Of a DNA stretch of 64,000 bases, positions 14,500 through 23,580 are shown piece by piece. Numbering within the stretch: the first letter of the stretch is position 1; every line of letters starts with the position of its first letter. A program made the translations under genes and the position numbers. Source of the stretch: Extensimonas perlucida (GTDB lineage: Bacteria > Pseudomonadota > Gammaproteobacteria > Burkholderiales > Burkholderiaceae_C); the NCBI RefSeq assembly GCF_007655255.1, contig NZ_VMYE01000004.1:124001-188000 (forward strand). The letters run 5' to 3'. The notes under the pieces were generated by a model. The model did no database searches, was not told the DNA's origin, and saw nothing but the letters and a program-made list of their open reading frames with translations.

Positions 14500-16626
14500 T
14501 TACTTGTTCCCGCCACGGTCCTGAATGATCTTGGGCGTAATGAAAACCAGCATTTCCTGTTTGGTGGATAGCTTCGTTTTATTTTTGAACAAATTCCCCA
14601 TCACAGGAATGTCCCCCAAAAGCGGCACCTTGTTCACTTGATCGCTCTCATCCAGCGAAAAAATGCCGCCGATCACCACCGTACCCCCATTTTCCACGAG
14701 CACCTGCGTTTTCACATGCTTGGTATCAATGGCCACGCCTTGTGTAGTCGTTTCGCCGCGGCTGTCCTTATTGACGTCCAGATCGAGAATGATATTCCCT
14801 TCGGGCGTGATTTGTGGCGTAACTTCCAGTTTGAGAACCGCCTTCTTGAATGCAATCGACGTTGCCCCATTGGGAGCAGTTACAGAATACGGATATTCTG
14901 TACCTTGTTCAATGAGCGCCTTGGTTTGATCTGCGGTAATCAGGCGCGGACTCGAAACGATACGCCCGTTTCCATCTGACTCCATGGCAGAGAGCTCCAG
15001 CGTCAAAAATCTGTCTGCTGCGGAGTTGAAAATAGACAGCGCAAAACTAGCGGCACCATTGACGTTAGGCAAACTCGCTGGCAGATTGACAAAACTGCCC
15101 GACGTATCGACCGTACCGCCTGCGCCGGTCGAGGCCACTGCGTTGTTATAACTCGTACCGAAAACAAATCTATTATTCCTACCAAGGCTGTAGCCGGCTT
15201 GCCCCTGACCGCTCAAGTCAGCCCCGCCAAGTCGGACACCCAAAGACCGTCCGAAAGAATCCCGCGCCTCCACGATGCGTGCCTCGATCAATACCTGGCG
15301 CACGGGCACGTCAAGCGACAGGAGCAACTGTCGCACGTCCTCCAGCTTGCTCGCCGTATCGGTCACGAAGATCTGATTCGTTCTTGGTTCAGCGATCACA
15401 TTCCCTCGCTCGGTCAAAAATCGCGCGTTATTTCCTGTGCCCCCGGTGTTGGTGTTGGTGAGCTGATTTACGATATCGTTGGCCTTGGCGTAATTGAGTT
15501 GGAAGGCCTGGGTTTTGAGCGGCTCCAACTTCCGGATTCCGTCTGCTGCCTGCAAATCCTTTTTCATCCGCGCGTCGATCTCATCCTTGGGCGCGATCCA
15601 AAGCACCGTCCCGGACTTGCGCATTCCCAAGCCCTTAGCGTCCATGATGATCTGCAATGCCTGATCCCATGGAACATCCTTGAGGCGCAGGGTCAGCGAG
15701 CCCGTCACCGTGTCCGAAGTTACGATATTGAAGTTCGTGAAATCCGCAATCACCTGCAGGAGCGAGCGCACCTCAATGTTCTGGAAATTCAGCGACAGCC
15801 TTTCGCCGGTATATCCTGGTCCAGGGGTGAGTTTTGACAAGTCTTTCTTTTGCTGCCTGATCTCCACGACAAACTGATTGTCGGCTTGGTAGGCGCTGTG
15901 CTCCCAATCGCCCGCGATATCGATCGTCATGCGCACGCGATCGCCCTGCTGAACGGTCGTCACCAACTGCACGGGGGTTCCGAAATCCGTGACATCCAGG
16001 CGCCGGCGCAGCCCCTCGGGCAGCGAGGTTTTCAGAAAGTCGATGGTCAGCCCCTTTCCTTGCTTGCGCAAGTCAACGCCCACCTGGTTGTTGGCAAGCC
16101 CAATGATGACGCGCCCGGCGCCATCCGCAGCGCGACGAAAGTCCACGTCTTTGAGGGGGAGCACGTCGCTGTTCAGATTTTCGGCAAATGCTGGGGGCTG
16201 CTGCGGCGCTACGGTGCTGGTTGAAACAGGTGTCAGCGAAATGTAGAGGGACTTCCCTTTTATTTCCGTTTGATAGGGCGTAGCCTGCTTGAGATTCAAA
16301 ACCACGCGCGTCCGATCCCCGGCCTGCACCACATTGACCGACTTCAGGTTCCCCTGGCTCACGTCAACCGTGGAGCGGCCTAGCCCATTCGAAACCCCTG
16401 GAAAATCCAGGGCTATGCGCGCTGGCGACTGGACGACGAAGCCACTGGGAACTGCTGACAGCGGCTCGGACAGGTCTATGCGCACGACCTCCGCGCCGCC
16501 CTGCACATTTCCTGTGACGGCGGTGATGGCATTTTGCGCCATGGCGAGCGCAGCTAGCGTGAAACCAAGCAGCGCCACGAAAACATTGCGCCATTGCTTT
16601 ATCGCCGATAATCTTGTGACTTTCAT
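14500..16626 (-). CDS. pilQ: Type IV pilus secretin PilQ
   Basis: A 708-residue outer-membrane secretin through which the type IV pilus is extruded. Signal sequence (about residues 1-30, ending ALAMAQ); two AMIN-type repeats (AVTGNVQGGAEVVRIDLSEP and the DVDFRRAADGAGRVIIGLAN region) for peptidoglycan binding; secretin N-domains beginning LNFQNIEVRSLLQVIADFTN; and the C-terminal secretin core ending VPLLGDIPVMGNLFKNKTK. Length is normal for beta-proteobacterial PilQ. Its start overlaps the pilP stop by 4 bp (ATGA), consistent with one pilMNOPQ transcript. GC content in this operon is visibly lower than in the flanks. Confidence 0.97.
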   Translation of the reverse strand: MKVTRLSAIKQWRNVFVALLGFTLAALAMAQNAITAVTGNVQGGAEVVRIDLSEPLSAVPSGFVVQSPARIALDFPGVSNGLGRSTVDVSQGNLKSVNVVQAGDRTRVVLNLKQATPYQTEIKGKSLYISLTPVSTSTVAPQQPPAFAENLNSDVLPLKDVDFRRAADGAGRVIIGLANNQVGVDLRKQGKGLTIDFLKTSLPEGLRRRLDVTDFGTPVQLVTTVQQGDRVRMTIDIAGDWEHSAYQADNQFVVEIRQQKKDLSKLTPGPGYTGERLSLNFQNIEVRSLLQVIADFTNFNIVTSDTVTGSLTLRLKDVPWDQALQIIMDAKGLGMRKSGTVLWIAPKDEIDARMKKDLQAADGIRKLEPLKTQAFQLNYAKANDIVNQLTNTNTGGTGNNARFLTERGNVIAEPRTNQIFVTDTASKLEDVRQLLLSLDVPVRQVLIEARIVEARDSFGRSLGVRLGGADLSGQGQAGYSLGRNNRFVFGTSYNNAVASTGAGGTVDTSGSFVNLPASLPNVNGAASFALSIFNSAADRFLTLELSAMESDGNGRIVSSPRLITADQTKALIEQGTEYPYSVTAPNGATSIAFKKAVLKLEVTPQITPEGNIILDLDVNKDSRGETTTQGVAIDTKHVKTQVLVENGGTVVIGGIFSLDESDQVNKVPLLGDIPVMGNLFKNKTKLSTKQEMLVFITPKIIQDRGGNK

Positions 16627-17165
16627 TTTTTACCCTCTTGCAATTCGAGCGTAGTGATGCGCTCAGTCCATTCACCGGTTACATCTTGGACAATTTCGCG
16701 GATTTTTATGGCCGTTTCCGATATATCTACAACCTTGCCATAATTCGGCCCGAGATAATTACCGCGATATACCTGGTAGAGCAGATTATCAACCTTTAAC
16801 AGCGCCACTGGCTTCCCGTTTTTATTCATGCTTCCCACCATTACCATGGCATCGAGTGGGAATGCCTCCAGCGGTTCCTTTCTGCGCGCCAACTCCGGCG
16901 CAATCAACGCTGCATTGGAGGCATTCTGCGCCGAATCCCTTTTCAATGCCAAGGTCAATCTGCTGAGATTGAAAGGGTCCAGCTCAGCAGCGGCAGTGTA
17001 TTTTTGCGGCTGGAATTTTTTGGGCTCTTCTATGGGTGTCACGTGCGGCTTCGTCGAGGCGCGCAATTCGGCCATCCATTGGCGCAACTCGTCTTCACCG
17101 GAAGCACCGCATCCAGACAAAACGGCCAGGCATGCCATCAGCGCTACAGAGCGGGCATCTTTCAT
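16623..17165 (-). CDS. pilP: Type IV pilus inner-membrane lipoprotein PilP
   Basis: A 180-residue lipoprotein. The N-terminus MKDARSVALMACLAVLSGC has a lipobox (LSGC, acylated Cys at residue 19). The mature part holds the PilP beta domain (PLEAFPLDAMVMVGSMNKNG, YRGNYLGPNYGKVVDI) that contacts the PilQ N0/N1 domains and links the PilMNO platform to the secretin. It overlaps pilO by 4 bp upstream and pilQ by 4 bp downstream. Confidence 0.95.
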   Translation of the reverse strand: MKDARSVALMACLAVLSGCGASGEDELRQWMAELRASTKPHVTPIEEPKKFQPQKYTAAAELDPFNLSRLTLALKRDSAQNASNAALIAPELARRKEPLEAFPLDAMVMVGSMNKNGKPVALLKVDNLLYQVYRGNYLGPNYGKVVDISETAIKIREIVQDVTGEWTERITTLELQEGKK

Positions 17166-17830
17166 TTTTTCCCTCCCGCAGTCTTTTGTGCTTGAATTTC
17201 CTCTGGATCGAGGTAGCGGAAAGTACGTGCCGTAGCATCCAGAGTCAAACTGCCTGCATCTTTCCCAACTGGGGCAATAGAAATATCATTCAGAGTCACA
17301 ATGCGCGGGAGCTGTGCTATGTCGGCGGCAAATTCGCCCATATCATGATATTTCCCGCTAACCCGAATAGAAATGGGCAGCTCCGCATAATAATCCCGCG
17401 CAACGACCTGACCTGGACGAAACAGATCAAACTGCAGACTTCTTCCCAAACCGGCCTGATTGATGTCGGACAGCAGCGCAGCCATCTCTGCCTTGCTGGG
17501 GAGCTGCTTTTCCAGCTGCATCACATATTGCTGTATCTGTTCACGCTGTTTCTTCAGCGCATCCAGATTGATCGCCTTCACCAACTTCCTTTGATAATCT
17601 TCGCGCAGCGCGACTTCTTTGCTGCGCTCTGTCTCCAATTCGGACTGATAGTCCGTCAACATCACGTACCACGCCACCACGACCACTGCGATCGCAATAA
17701 AGGCACACAACAGCACTTTAGGCAATAGGGGCCATGCAGAGGGGTCTTTGGTATCTAGATTGCTGAACTGCCGCTGCAAATTTTGCTGCAGCGCGGCAAA
17801 ATCGATTTTTAGAGATTGTTTTTTTGCCAT
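17162..17830 (-). CDS. pilO: Type IV pilus alignment protein PilO
   Basis: A 222-residue bitopic inner-membrane protein. A cytoplasmic segment of ~45 residues precedes one membrane helix (LLCAFIAIAVVVVAWYVMLT, about residues 48-67), a coiled-coil region (ETERSKEVALREDYQRKLVK ... LKKQREQIQQYVMQLEKQL) and a ferredoxin-like periplasmic domain. PilO dimerises with PilN and carries PilP. It starts ATG at 17830, three bases after the pilN stop; its own stop overlaps pilP. Confidence 0.95.
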   Translation of the reverse strand: MAKKQSLKIDFAALQQNLQRQFSNLDTKDPSAWPLLPKVLLCAFIAIAVVVVAWYVMLTDYQSELETERSKEVALREDYQRKLVKAINLDALKKQREQIQQYVMQLEKQLPSKAEMAALLSDINQAGLGRSLQFDLFRPGQVVARDYYAELPISIRVSGKYHDMGEFAADIAQLPRIVTLNDISIAPVGKDAGSLTLDATARTFRYLDPEEIQAQKTAGGKK

Positions 17831-17833
17831 GGG

Positions 17834-18454
17834 TCACTTTCCTACGGAGGCACCGGCTGGCGCATTCACCGGACTCGTGGCGTTTTTCACGTCGCTCGCA
17901 CGCAGCAATTGAAAGCGCAGATTGAAAGCGGCAACTCGCCGTTGGTCTCTTGGGCTTAGCGACACATTGCTACTGACAATTTCTATGAGCTCGGGCTTTG
18001 TAAACCAGGGCGTTTTTTCGCTCAGATTGCGCAACAATTCCGAGACTCTTTCGTTCGATTGCGCCACGCCCTGCATGGAAATTGTTTGCCCCGCCTGCTT
18101 GAGACTGGTCACGTAAACACCCTCCGGCAATTGCTTCGTGAGTTCGTTGAGCAAATGCACCGGCAGATTCCGGTCTGCCTGCAAGTCTTCCACCGCCTTC
18201 TGCCGCGCACGAAGGGCGGTAATTTCGTCTTCCAGCGTAGCGATCTCCTTGATTTGTCCTTCCAGCACCTTGATTTCGCTTTGCAGGAAGCTGTTTCTCC
18301 CTTGTTGATCTGCAATTCTATTTTGCAGCCACATATAAATGATGCCGGCCATGACCAAGCCTGCCAGAAACGAGGCAAACATCGTCGCCTGGAAAAGCTC
18401 ACGCCGGCGTTTGCGTGCCGCTTCTCGGTGCGGGAGCAAATTGATCAAAATCAC
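17834..18454 (-). CDS. pilN: Type IV pilus assembly protein PilN
   Basis: A 206-residue bitopic membrane protein. The conserved N-terminal cytoplasmic peptide reads (V)ILINLLPHREAARKRRRE, which binds PilM; one membrane helix (MFASFLAGLVMAGIIYMWL) and a coiled coil follow. I chose the GTG at 18454: it overlaps the pilM TGA (GTGA) and has GAGGAGG seven bases upstream. The longer ATG at 18484 would put ten non-conserved residues before the PilM-binding motif. Confidence 0.94.
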   Translation of the reverse strand: MILINLLPHREAARKRRRELFQATMFASFLAGLVMAGIIYMWLQNRIADQQGRNSFLQSEIKVLEGQIKEIATLEDEITALRARQKAVEDLQADRNLPVHLLNELTKQLPEGVYVTSLKQAGQTISMQGVAQSNERVSELLRNLSEKTPWFTKPELIEIVSSNVSLSPRDQRRVAAFNLRFQLLRASDVKNATSPVNAPAGASVGK

Positions 18455-19530
18455 AGAAGGAACCTCCTCATCGCCAAGCCGCATGCCGTCAAATAGGAGG
18501 GTGCTTCACGTGCCATTTTTTTCAAACGCACGGAATTACCGAGCTCCATGCCCTCGAAAGGATTGACCACGCTGCAGGAGAAGCCCGTTTGCCGGCTCAC
18601 TGCATCCGTCAAACCAGGCAAGGGCGCGGACCCTCCTGCCAGCAGGATGTGATCCACACGGTTATGGGGTGTGCTGGTAAAAAAGAACTGCAAGGCCCGG
18701 CCGAGTTCTTGCGCCATGCTGTCGACAAAGGGGCGCAACACCACGGACGCAGAGTCCTCCGGTAGCTCGCCATTGCGTTTTTTGTTTTCTGCCTCTTCCA
18801 GCGAAAAACCATACTGGCGCACGATCAGCTGCGTCAGCTGCGCGCCGCCGAAGGCCTGGTCGCGCTCGTACAGCACCTCCTCGTTGCGCAGCACCTGCAT
18901 GCTGGTGGTCTGCGCCCCGATCTCGAACAAGGCCACCAAGGCATCCGCCCCTTTTCCGGGCAAGGCTTCGATCAGGCGCCCAGCCGCCCGCCGGGCCGCG
19001 AACGATTCGATGTCCAAGACCACGGCCTTGAGGCCTGCGGCCTCGGCCAGGCCTTGGCGATCCTGCACTTTTTCCCGACGCGAAGCTGCCAGAAGAACAT
19101 CGACTTCGCCAGGCATGTTCTTGTTCGGGCCGATCTGGCAAAAGTCGAGGCTCACCTCGTCGAGCGAAAAAGGAATGTATTGGTTGGCCTCGGACTCCAC
19201 CTGAACCTCGAGCTCCTGCTCCGTCATCCCGCCGGGCAGTGTGATTCTTTTCGTGATGACGGCCGACGGCGGCAGCGCCAGAGCGGCATTTTTGGCTCGG
19301 CTACCGATTTTTTTGACCAGACGCCGCAGGGCCTCGGCAACTTCGTCGAATTTTTCGATATTGCCCTCGTTGACCCACCCGGGCTCCAGGGTTTCGAGGG
19401 CGCAAGCCTCCAGCACCAGACGTCCCGTTTTGTCGCGATCGAGTTCCACGAGCTTGACGCTGGAGGAACTGATGTCGATGCCCAGCAATGGCGCCGGCTC
19501 TCGACTGAATAAAGATCCCAAAGAGATCAA
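18451..19530 (-). CDS. pilM: Type IV pilus assembly ATPase-fold protein PilM
   Basis: A 359-residue actin-like (FtsA/MreB fold) cytoplasmic protein that binds the PilN N-terminal peptide. Phosphate-1 motif LLGIDISSSSVKLVEL begins near residue 15; ALFEIGAQTTSMQVL and HILLAGGSAPLPGLTDAVS are the phosphate-2 and adenosine motifs. The start is inferred to be TTG at 19530, because AGGGAGG lies six bases upstream and the product then begins MISLGSLF, as in relatives; an upstream GTG would add ten unrelated residues. It is the first gene of pilMNOPQ, divergent from mrcA. Confidence 0.94.
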   Translation of the reverse strand: MISLGSLFSREPAPLLGIDISSSSVKLVELDRDKTGRLVLEACALETLEPGWVNEGNIEKFDEVAEALRRLVKKIGSRAKNAALALPPSAVITKRITLPGGMTEQELEVQVESEANQYIPFSLDEVSLDFCQIGPNKNMPGEVDVLLAASRREKVQDRQGLAEAAGLKAVVLDIESFAARRAAGRLIEALPGKGADALVALFEIGAQTTSMQVLRNEEVLYERDQAFGGAQLTQLIVRQYGFSLEEAENKKRNGELPEDSASVVLRPFVDSMAQELGRALQFFFTSTPHNRVDHILLAGGSAPLPGLTDAVSRQTGFSCSVVNPFEGMELGNSVRLKKMAREAPSYLTACGLAMRRFLL

Positions 19531-19768
19531 GATGGTCCTCCCTGTAACAACGCGCCGCACTGACGCAACAAAACATCACATCGGCGACGGATGCTATCAG
19601 CAAGATAGTCTGCCAACAAAGTATTTACAGACCCTGACTGCTGTGCTTCGTTGCCAAAAGCAGACGCTTTTGCCGCAAAAGCGGCTTTGCACAGCACCCA
19701 GGCTCAGGAGGTGCGCACCGCGGCGGTGCCGCATTTTTTGTTCCCATCTAGCCTTGTGACGGAGCTTG

Positions 19769-19798
19769 TTACAGCAGCGGGCGACCGATTTTTATAAT
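19769..19798 (+). promoter_or_regulatory. Putative sigma-70 promoter of mrcA
   Basis: TTACAG (19769-19774) and a perfect TATAAT (19793-19798) are separated by 18 bp, about 25 bp before the mrcA ATG. The rest of the 290-bp gap to pilM holds no gene that I can see. Confidence 0.5.
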
Positions 19799-19823
19799 TG
19801 AGCGTTTTTGCTTTTGCATCCCC

Positions 19824-22229
19824 ATGCCAGCCCCCTCTTCACCCAAGGATTCCTCCGCTCGGCCGACATCGACTCCGAGAGGGCGCCCAAGCTGGCTGCG
19901 CTGGTCTGTGCGCTTCGTGCTGTGGCTTGGCGGACTGGCCCTGGCGGGCGCTGTGGCCTTGGGCTGCGTGGTCGCCGTGGCGCTGGCCATGGCCTATCCG
20001 AATCTGCCCGACGTTTCCGATCTGGCCGACTACCGCCCCAAGCTGCCGCTGCGCGTCTATTCGTCCGAAGGCGCGCTGCTGGGCGAGTTTGGCGAAGAAC
20101 GCCGCACCCTCACGCCCATCGATGAGATTCCCAAGGTCATGAAGGACGCCGTGCTGGCGATCGAAGACACGCGGTTTTTCGAGCACGGTGGCGTCGATTA
20201 CAAAGGCATGCTGCGCGCCGCGCTGGCGAATCTGGGACACGTGAAAAGCCAAGGCGCTTCGACGATTACCATGCAAGTGGCGCGCAATGTGTACCTGTCT
20301 TCGGAAAAAACTTTCACGCGAAAGATTTACGAAATATTACTCACGTTCAAACTCGAGCATTCGCTGAGCAAAAATCAGATTCTCGAGATCTACATGAACC
20401 AGATCTACCTGGGCAACCGCGCCTATGGTTTTGCCGCGGCATCGGAGGCGTACTTCGGCAAGCCGCTCAAGTCCATTTCGATTGCCGAGGCGGCCATGCT
20501 CGCGGGTCTGCCCAAGGCGCCGTCGGCCTACAACCCGATCAGCAACCCCAAGCGTGCCCGGGTGCGCCAGCTCTACATCATCGATCGCATGGAAGAGAAC
20601 GGCTTCATCACGCCTCAGGAAGCGGCTGCGGCGCGGGCAGAGAAGCTCCAATTGCGCACGGCGACGGACGATGCGCGCGTGCATGCCGAATACGTGGCCG
20701 AAATGGTGCGCCAGCTGGTCTTCGCCCAGTATGGCAACGAAGCCTACACGCGCGGGCTGAATGTCTATACGACCGTGAATGCCGGCGACCAGAATGCCGC
20801 CTACCAGGCACTGCGCCGCGGCATCATGGACTACGAGCGGCGCCAGCACTACCGCGGGCCGGAGCAGTTCGTGGACCTGCCCGGCGATGCACAGGCGCTC
20901 GAGGACGCCATCGACGACGCGCTGGCCAATCATCCAGACAACGGCGACGTGCTGGCGGCCGTGGTGCTGGAAGCCAGCCCGCGCAAAATTGTGGCATTGC
21001 GCGCCAACGGCGACCGCGTGGAGATCACGGGCGAAGGGGTCAAGCCCGCCGAATCCGGACTCAGCGACAAGGCGCCGCCAAATATCAAAATCCGCCGTGG
21101 CGCGGTGATCCGCATCATCAAAACGCCCAAAAACACCTGGGACATCACGCAACTGCCCGAAGTCGAGGGCGCCTTCGTCGCCATAGACCCGCTCAATGGC
21201 GCCATCAAGGCACTGGTGGGTGGCTTCGACTTTCAAAAGAACAAGTTCAATCACGTGACGCAGGCGTGGCGCCAGCCGGGCTCGAGCTTCAAACCCTTCA
21301 TTTATTCAGCCGCGCTCGAAAAGGGCTTCACCCCCGCGACGGTGGTCAACGATGCACCGCTGTTTTTCGATGCCGGCGCCACGGGCGCCCAACCCTGGGA
21401 GCCCAAAAACTACGACGGCAAATATGAAGGCCCCATGCCCTTGCGCACAGCCCTGGCCAAGTCCAAGAACATGGTATCCATCCGCGTGCTGCAGGCCGTG
21501 GGGCCCAAAACGGCGCAGGAATGGATCACCCACTTCGGCTTCGAAGCCGACAAGCACCCCGCGTACCTGACCATGGCACTGGGCGCGGGCTCGGTCACGC
21601 CCATGCAGATGGCCACAGCGTATTCGGTGTTCGCCAACGGCGGCTACCGCGTCAACCCGTGGCTGATTGCGCGCGTGACCGACCACAAGGGCCGCGTGCT
21701 GACCGAAACCAAACCGCCCGCGCTGACCGAGGACGCGCGTGCCATCCCGGCGCGCAATGCCTTCGTCATGGGCTCCTTGCTGCAAGAGGTGACACGCTCG
21801 GGCACGGCCGCGCGCGCGCAGGCCACGCTCAAGCGCCCCGACTTGTACGGCAAGACCGGCACCACCAACGACGCGGTGGATGCCTGGTTCGCCGGCTTCC
21901 AGCCCACTTTGACCGCGATCACGTGGGTAGGGTACGACACGCCGCGCAACCTGGGCAGCCGTGAAACCGGCGGCGGCCTGAGCCTGCCGATATGGATTCG
22001 CTTCATGGAGCACGCGCTGCGTGGCGTGCCCGTGTCAGAGCCTCAGGTGCCGCCTGGGGTGGTGAATGTGGGGGGAGAATGGTTCTATGAGGAATACGCG
22101 CGCAATGCCGGCGTGACCAGCCTGGGGCTCAGCGATGCCCAGGGGCCGGCCTCGGCTGCTGCGCCTGGAGCGGCCCCGGCACCCTCGAGCGAAGAACGCA
22201 GCCGCATCCTCGACCTGTTTCGCAACTGA
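19824..22229 (+). CDS. mrcA: Penicillin-binding protein 1A (bifunctional transglycosylase/transpeptidase)
   Basis: An 801-residue class A PBP. A Pro/Arg-rich cytoplasmic tail and one membrane anchor (FVLWLGGLALAGAVALGCVV, about residues 31-50) precede the GT51 domain with EDTRFFEHGGVDY (catalytic Glu near 110), GASTITMQVARN and KNQILEIYMNQIYLG. An OB-like insert follows. The transpeptidase domain shows SxxK in GSSFKPF, SKN in LAKSKNMVS and KTGTT near 675. It builds and cross-links cell-wall glycan. Divergent from pilM, a conserved neighbourhood. Normal length. Confidence 0.97.
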   Translation: MPAPSSPKDSSARPTSTPRGRPSWLRWSVRFVLWLGGLALAGAVALGCVVAVALAMAYPNLPDVSDLADYRPKLPLRVYSSEGALLGEFGEERRTLTPIDEIPKVMKDAVLAIEDTRFFEHGGVDYKGMLRAALANLGHVKSQGASTITMQVARNVYLSSEKTFTRKIYEILLTFKLEHSLSKNQILEIYMNQIYLGNRAYGFAAASEAYFGKPLKSISIAEAAMLAGLPKAPSAYNPISNPKRARVRQLYIIDRMEENGFITPQEAAAARAEKLQLRTATDDARVHAEYVAEMVRQLVFAQYGNEAYTRGLNVYTTVNAGDQNAAYQALRRGIMDYERRQHYRGPEQFVDLPGDAQALEDAIDDALANHPDNGDVLAAVVLEASPRKIVALRANGDRVEITGEGVKPAESGLSDKAPPNIKIRRGAVIRIIKTPKNTWDITQLPEVEGAFVAIDPLNGAIKALVGGFDFQKNKFNHVTQAWRQPGSSFKPFIYSAALEKGFTPATVVNDAPLFFDAGATGAQPWEPKNYDGKYEGPMPLRTALAKSKNMVSIRVLQAVGPKTAQEWITHFGFEADKHPAYLTMALGAGSVTPMQMATAYSVFANGGYRVNPWLIARVTDHKGRVLTETKPPALTEDARAIPARNAFVMGSLLQEVTRSGTAARAQATLKRPDLYGKTGTTNDAVDAWFAGFQPTLTAITWVGYDTPRNLGSRETGGGLSLPIWIRFMEHALRGVPVSEPQVPPGVVNVGGEWFYEEYARNAGVTSLGLSDAQGPASAAAPGAAPAPSSEERSRILDLFRN

Positions 22230-22290
22230 GGCCACTGAGCGCACCCCCCGTACCCCAGATCCGGGCGGGCGCGGTCTCGTTCGCAGAGAT

Positions 22291-22620
22291 TCAGGCGCCA
22301 AACGTGAGCGGCATACCCGCCTGGCGCGAGGCCTCGCGGCTCAGGCAGGCAAAAAATTCGCCCGCGCCCTTGGTGTCCTGCCAGCGCGTGCCGTCGAAAC
22401 GGTAGTGGTAGCCGCCCGACTGCGACGCCATCCAGACCTCGTGCAGCGGTTTTTGCAGGTTGATCACGATCTGGCTGCGGTTGGGGAAGGCGATCGTCAC
22501 CATACCGCCGCTGCGCTGGCTGTCCAGGTCGGCGTCGCTCGTTTCGTTGATGCGGTCGCAGCTGCGCTCCACGGCCAGCAGCAGGCGTTCGGCGTGATCC
22601 ATGAATTCGAGGTCGGTCAT
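22291..22620 (-). CDS. cyaY: Iron donor protein CyaY (frataxin homologue)
   Basis: A 109-residue frataxin-fold protein that binds iron and modulates Fe-S cluster assembly on IscS. The acidic first helix ([20 protein letters not shown]), [20 protein letters not shown] and [21 protein letters not shown] are the conserved strands of the family. It is divergent from lptM with only 12 bp between start codons, so the two promoters must lie inside each other's 5' ends. Confidence 0.95.
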   Translation of the reverse strand: MTDLEFMDHAERLLLAVERSCDRINETSDADLDSQRSGGMVTIAFPNRSQIVINLQKPLHEVWMASQSGGYHYRFDGTRWQDTKGAGEFFACLSREASRQAGMPLTFGA

Positions 22621-22632
22621 TACAATGCTTCC

Positions 22633-22908
22633 ATGCGGAATGTGCGAAAAATTCTACTCAGCCCGTGCGTGTTGGCCGCCCTGGCCGCTTTGATGGGCTG
22701 CGGCCAGCGCGGGCCTTTGTACCTGCCCCAGGAGCCCGTGGCGCGCGAGCGTGCAACGCTGCCGCAGGTGCTCACGCCCGAGAGTCTCTCGACCAAGCCG
22801 GCTGCGCCAGCAGCTGCACAGGCACCCGCATCCGCTGCCTCCGCGCCCGCATCCCCCAACGGCCCTGCAGACGTCCCGGCCAACGCGCCGGGCCCCGGCG
22901 CACGCTGA
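22633..22908 (+). CDS. lptM: LptM-like small lipoprotein (YifL family)
   Basis: A 91-residue lipoprotein. The signal peptide (about residues 1-22) ends in lipobox LMGC, followed by the hallmark [12 protein letters not shown] of LptM/YifL, which assists disulphide maturation of the LPS translocon LptD. The remaining ~55 residues are Ala/Pro-rich and disordered. In many relatives lysA follows this gene; here coaD follows on the opposite strand. Start ATG at 22633; the much longer same-frame extension upstream is antisense to cyaY. Confidence 0.88.
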   Translation: MRNVRKILLSPCVLAALAALMGCGQRGPLYLPQEPVARERATLPQVLTPESLSTKPAAPAAAQAPASAASAPASPNGPADVPANAPGPGAR

Positions 22909-22929
22909 ACCTGCACCAGGCCGAGCGCT

Positions 22930-23430
22930 TCACACAGCCCCTTTGGCCGTTTTTTTCTGCAGCCGCGCGAGCACCGGTGGCGAGACGAACTTTTCCACCT
23001 CGCCGCCCAGCGTCGCGATCTCGCGCACCAGCGTGCTGCTGATGAACAGGTACTGGTCGCCGGGCGTGAGGAACACCGTCTCCACGTCGGGCATGAGCGC
23101 ACGGTTCATGCCCGCGAGCTGGAACTCGTAGTCGAAGTCGGTCACGGCGCGCAGGCCCCGGATCATGGCCTTGCCGCCGCGCGCGACGACGAAATCGCGC
23201 ACCAGGCCCGTGAAGCTCTCCACGCTCACCTGCGGATACGGCGCGAACACCTCGCGCACCATGTCCAGGCGCTCTTCAAGGCTGAACAAGGTCTTTTTGT
23301 GGTGCCCCGCAGCCACGGCGACGATGACGCGGTCGAACAACTGGATGGATCGGCGCACCAGGTCTTCATGCCCCAGCGTGATCGGGTCGAAGGTTCCGGG
23401 ATAGACGGCGAGCACGCTCGGGGATGCCAT
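22930..23430 (-). CDS. coaD: Phosphopantetheine adenylyltransferase
   Basis: A 166-residue enzyme of CoA synthesis (4'-phosphopantetheine + ATP to dephospho-CoA). The nucleotidyltransferase signature AVYPGTFDPITLGHEDL is at residues 8-24, RGLRAVTDFDYEFQLAGMN is the substrate loop, and FISSTLVREIATLGG is the ISSTxxR-type C-terminal motif. Start at ATG 23430 with AGGAG upstream; an upstream in-frame ATG adds 17 unrelated residues. Confidence 0.96.
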   Translation of the reverse strand: MASPSVLAVYPGTFDPITLGHEDLVRRSIQLFDRVIVAVAAGHHKKTLFSLEERLDMVREVFAPYPQVSVESFTGLVRDFVVARGGKAMIRGLRAVTDFDYEFQLAGMNRALMPDVETVFLTPGDQYLFISSTLVREIATLGGEVEKFVSPPVLARLQKKTAKGAV

Positions 23431-23523
23431 GGCGGGAGTCTCCTGTCGGTGAATGCGGCGAAAGCCGCGAAAAAACGGCAAGCGCCGATTATGTCGCGTG
23501 CCTGCGGCCTGCTGGGAATTTCA

Positions 23524-23580
23524 AGTAAAAAGTGCCGTTAGCGCTTATGTATCAAGCGCTAGAAGCTATCGATCAAGGAG
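23524..23580. repeat. Dispersed GCGCTT-type motif, between coaD and rsmD
   Basis: AAAAAGTGCCGTTAGCGCTT followed by ATGTATCAAGCGCTAGAAGC and TATCGATCAA is the best-preserved member of the family in this window. It overlaps the last codon and stop of rsmD. Confidence 0.8.

Noticed and set aside
22930-23430. Displaced lysA neighbour of lptM
   Set aside because: lysA often follows lptM, but its absence here is only a synteny difference and cannot be judged without the rest of the genome.
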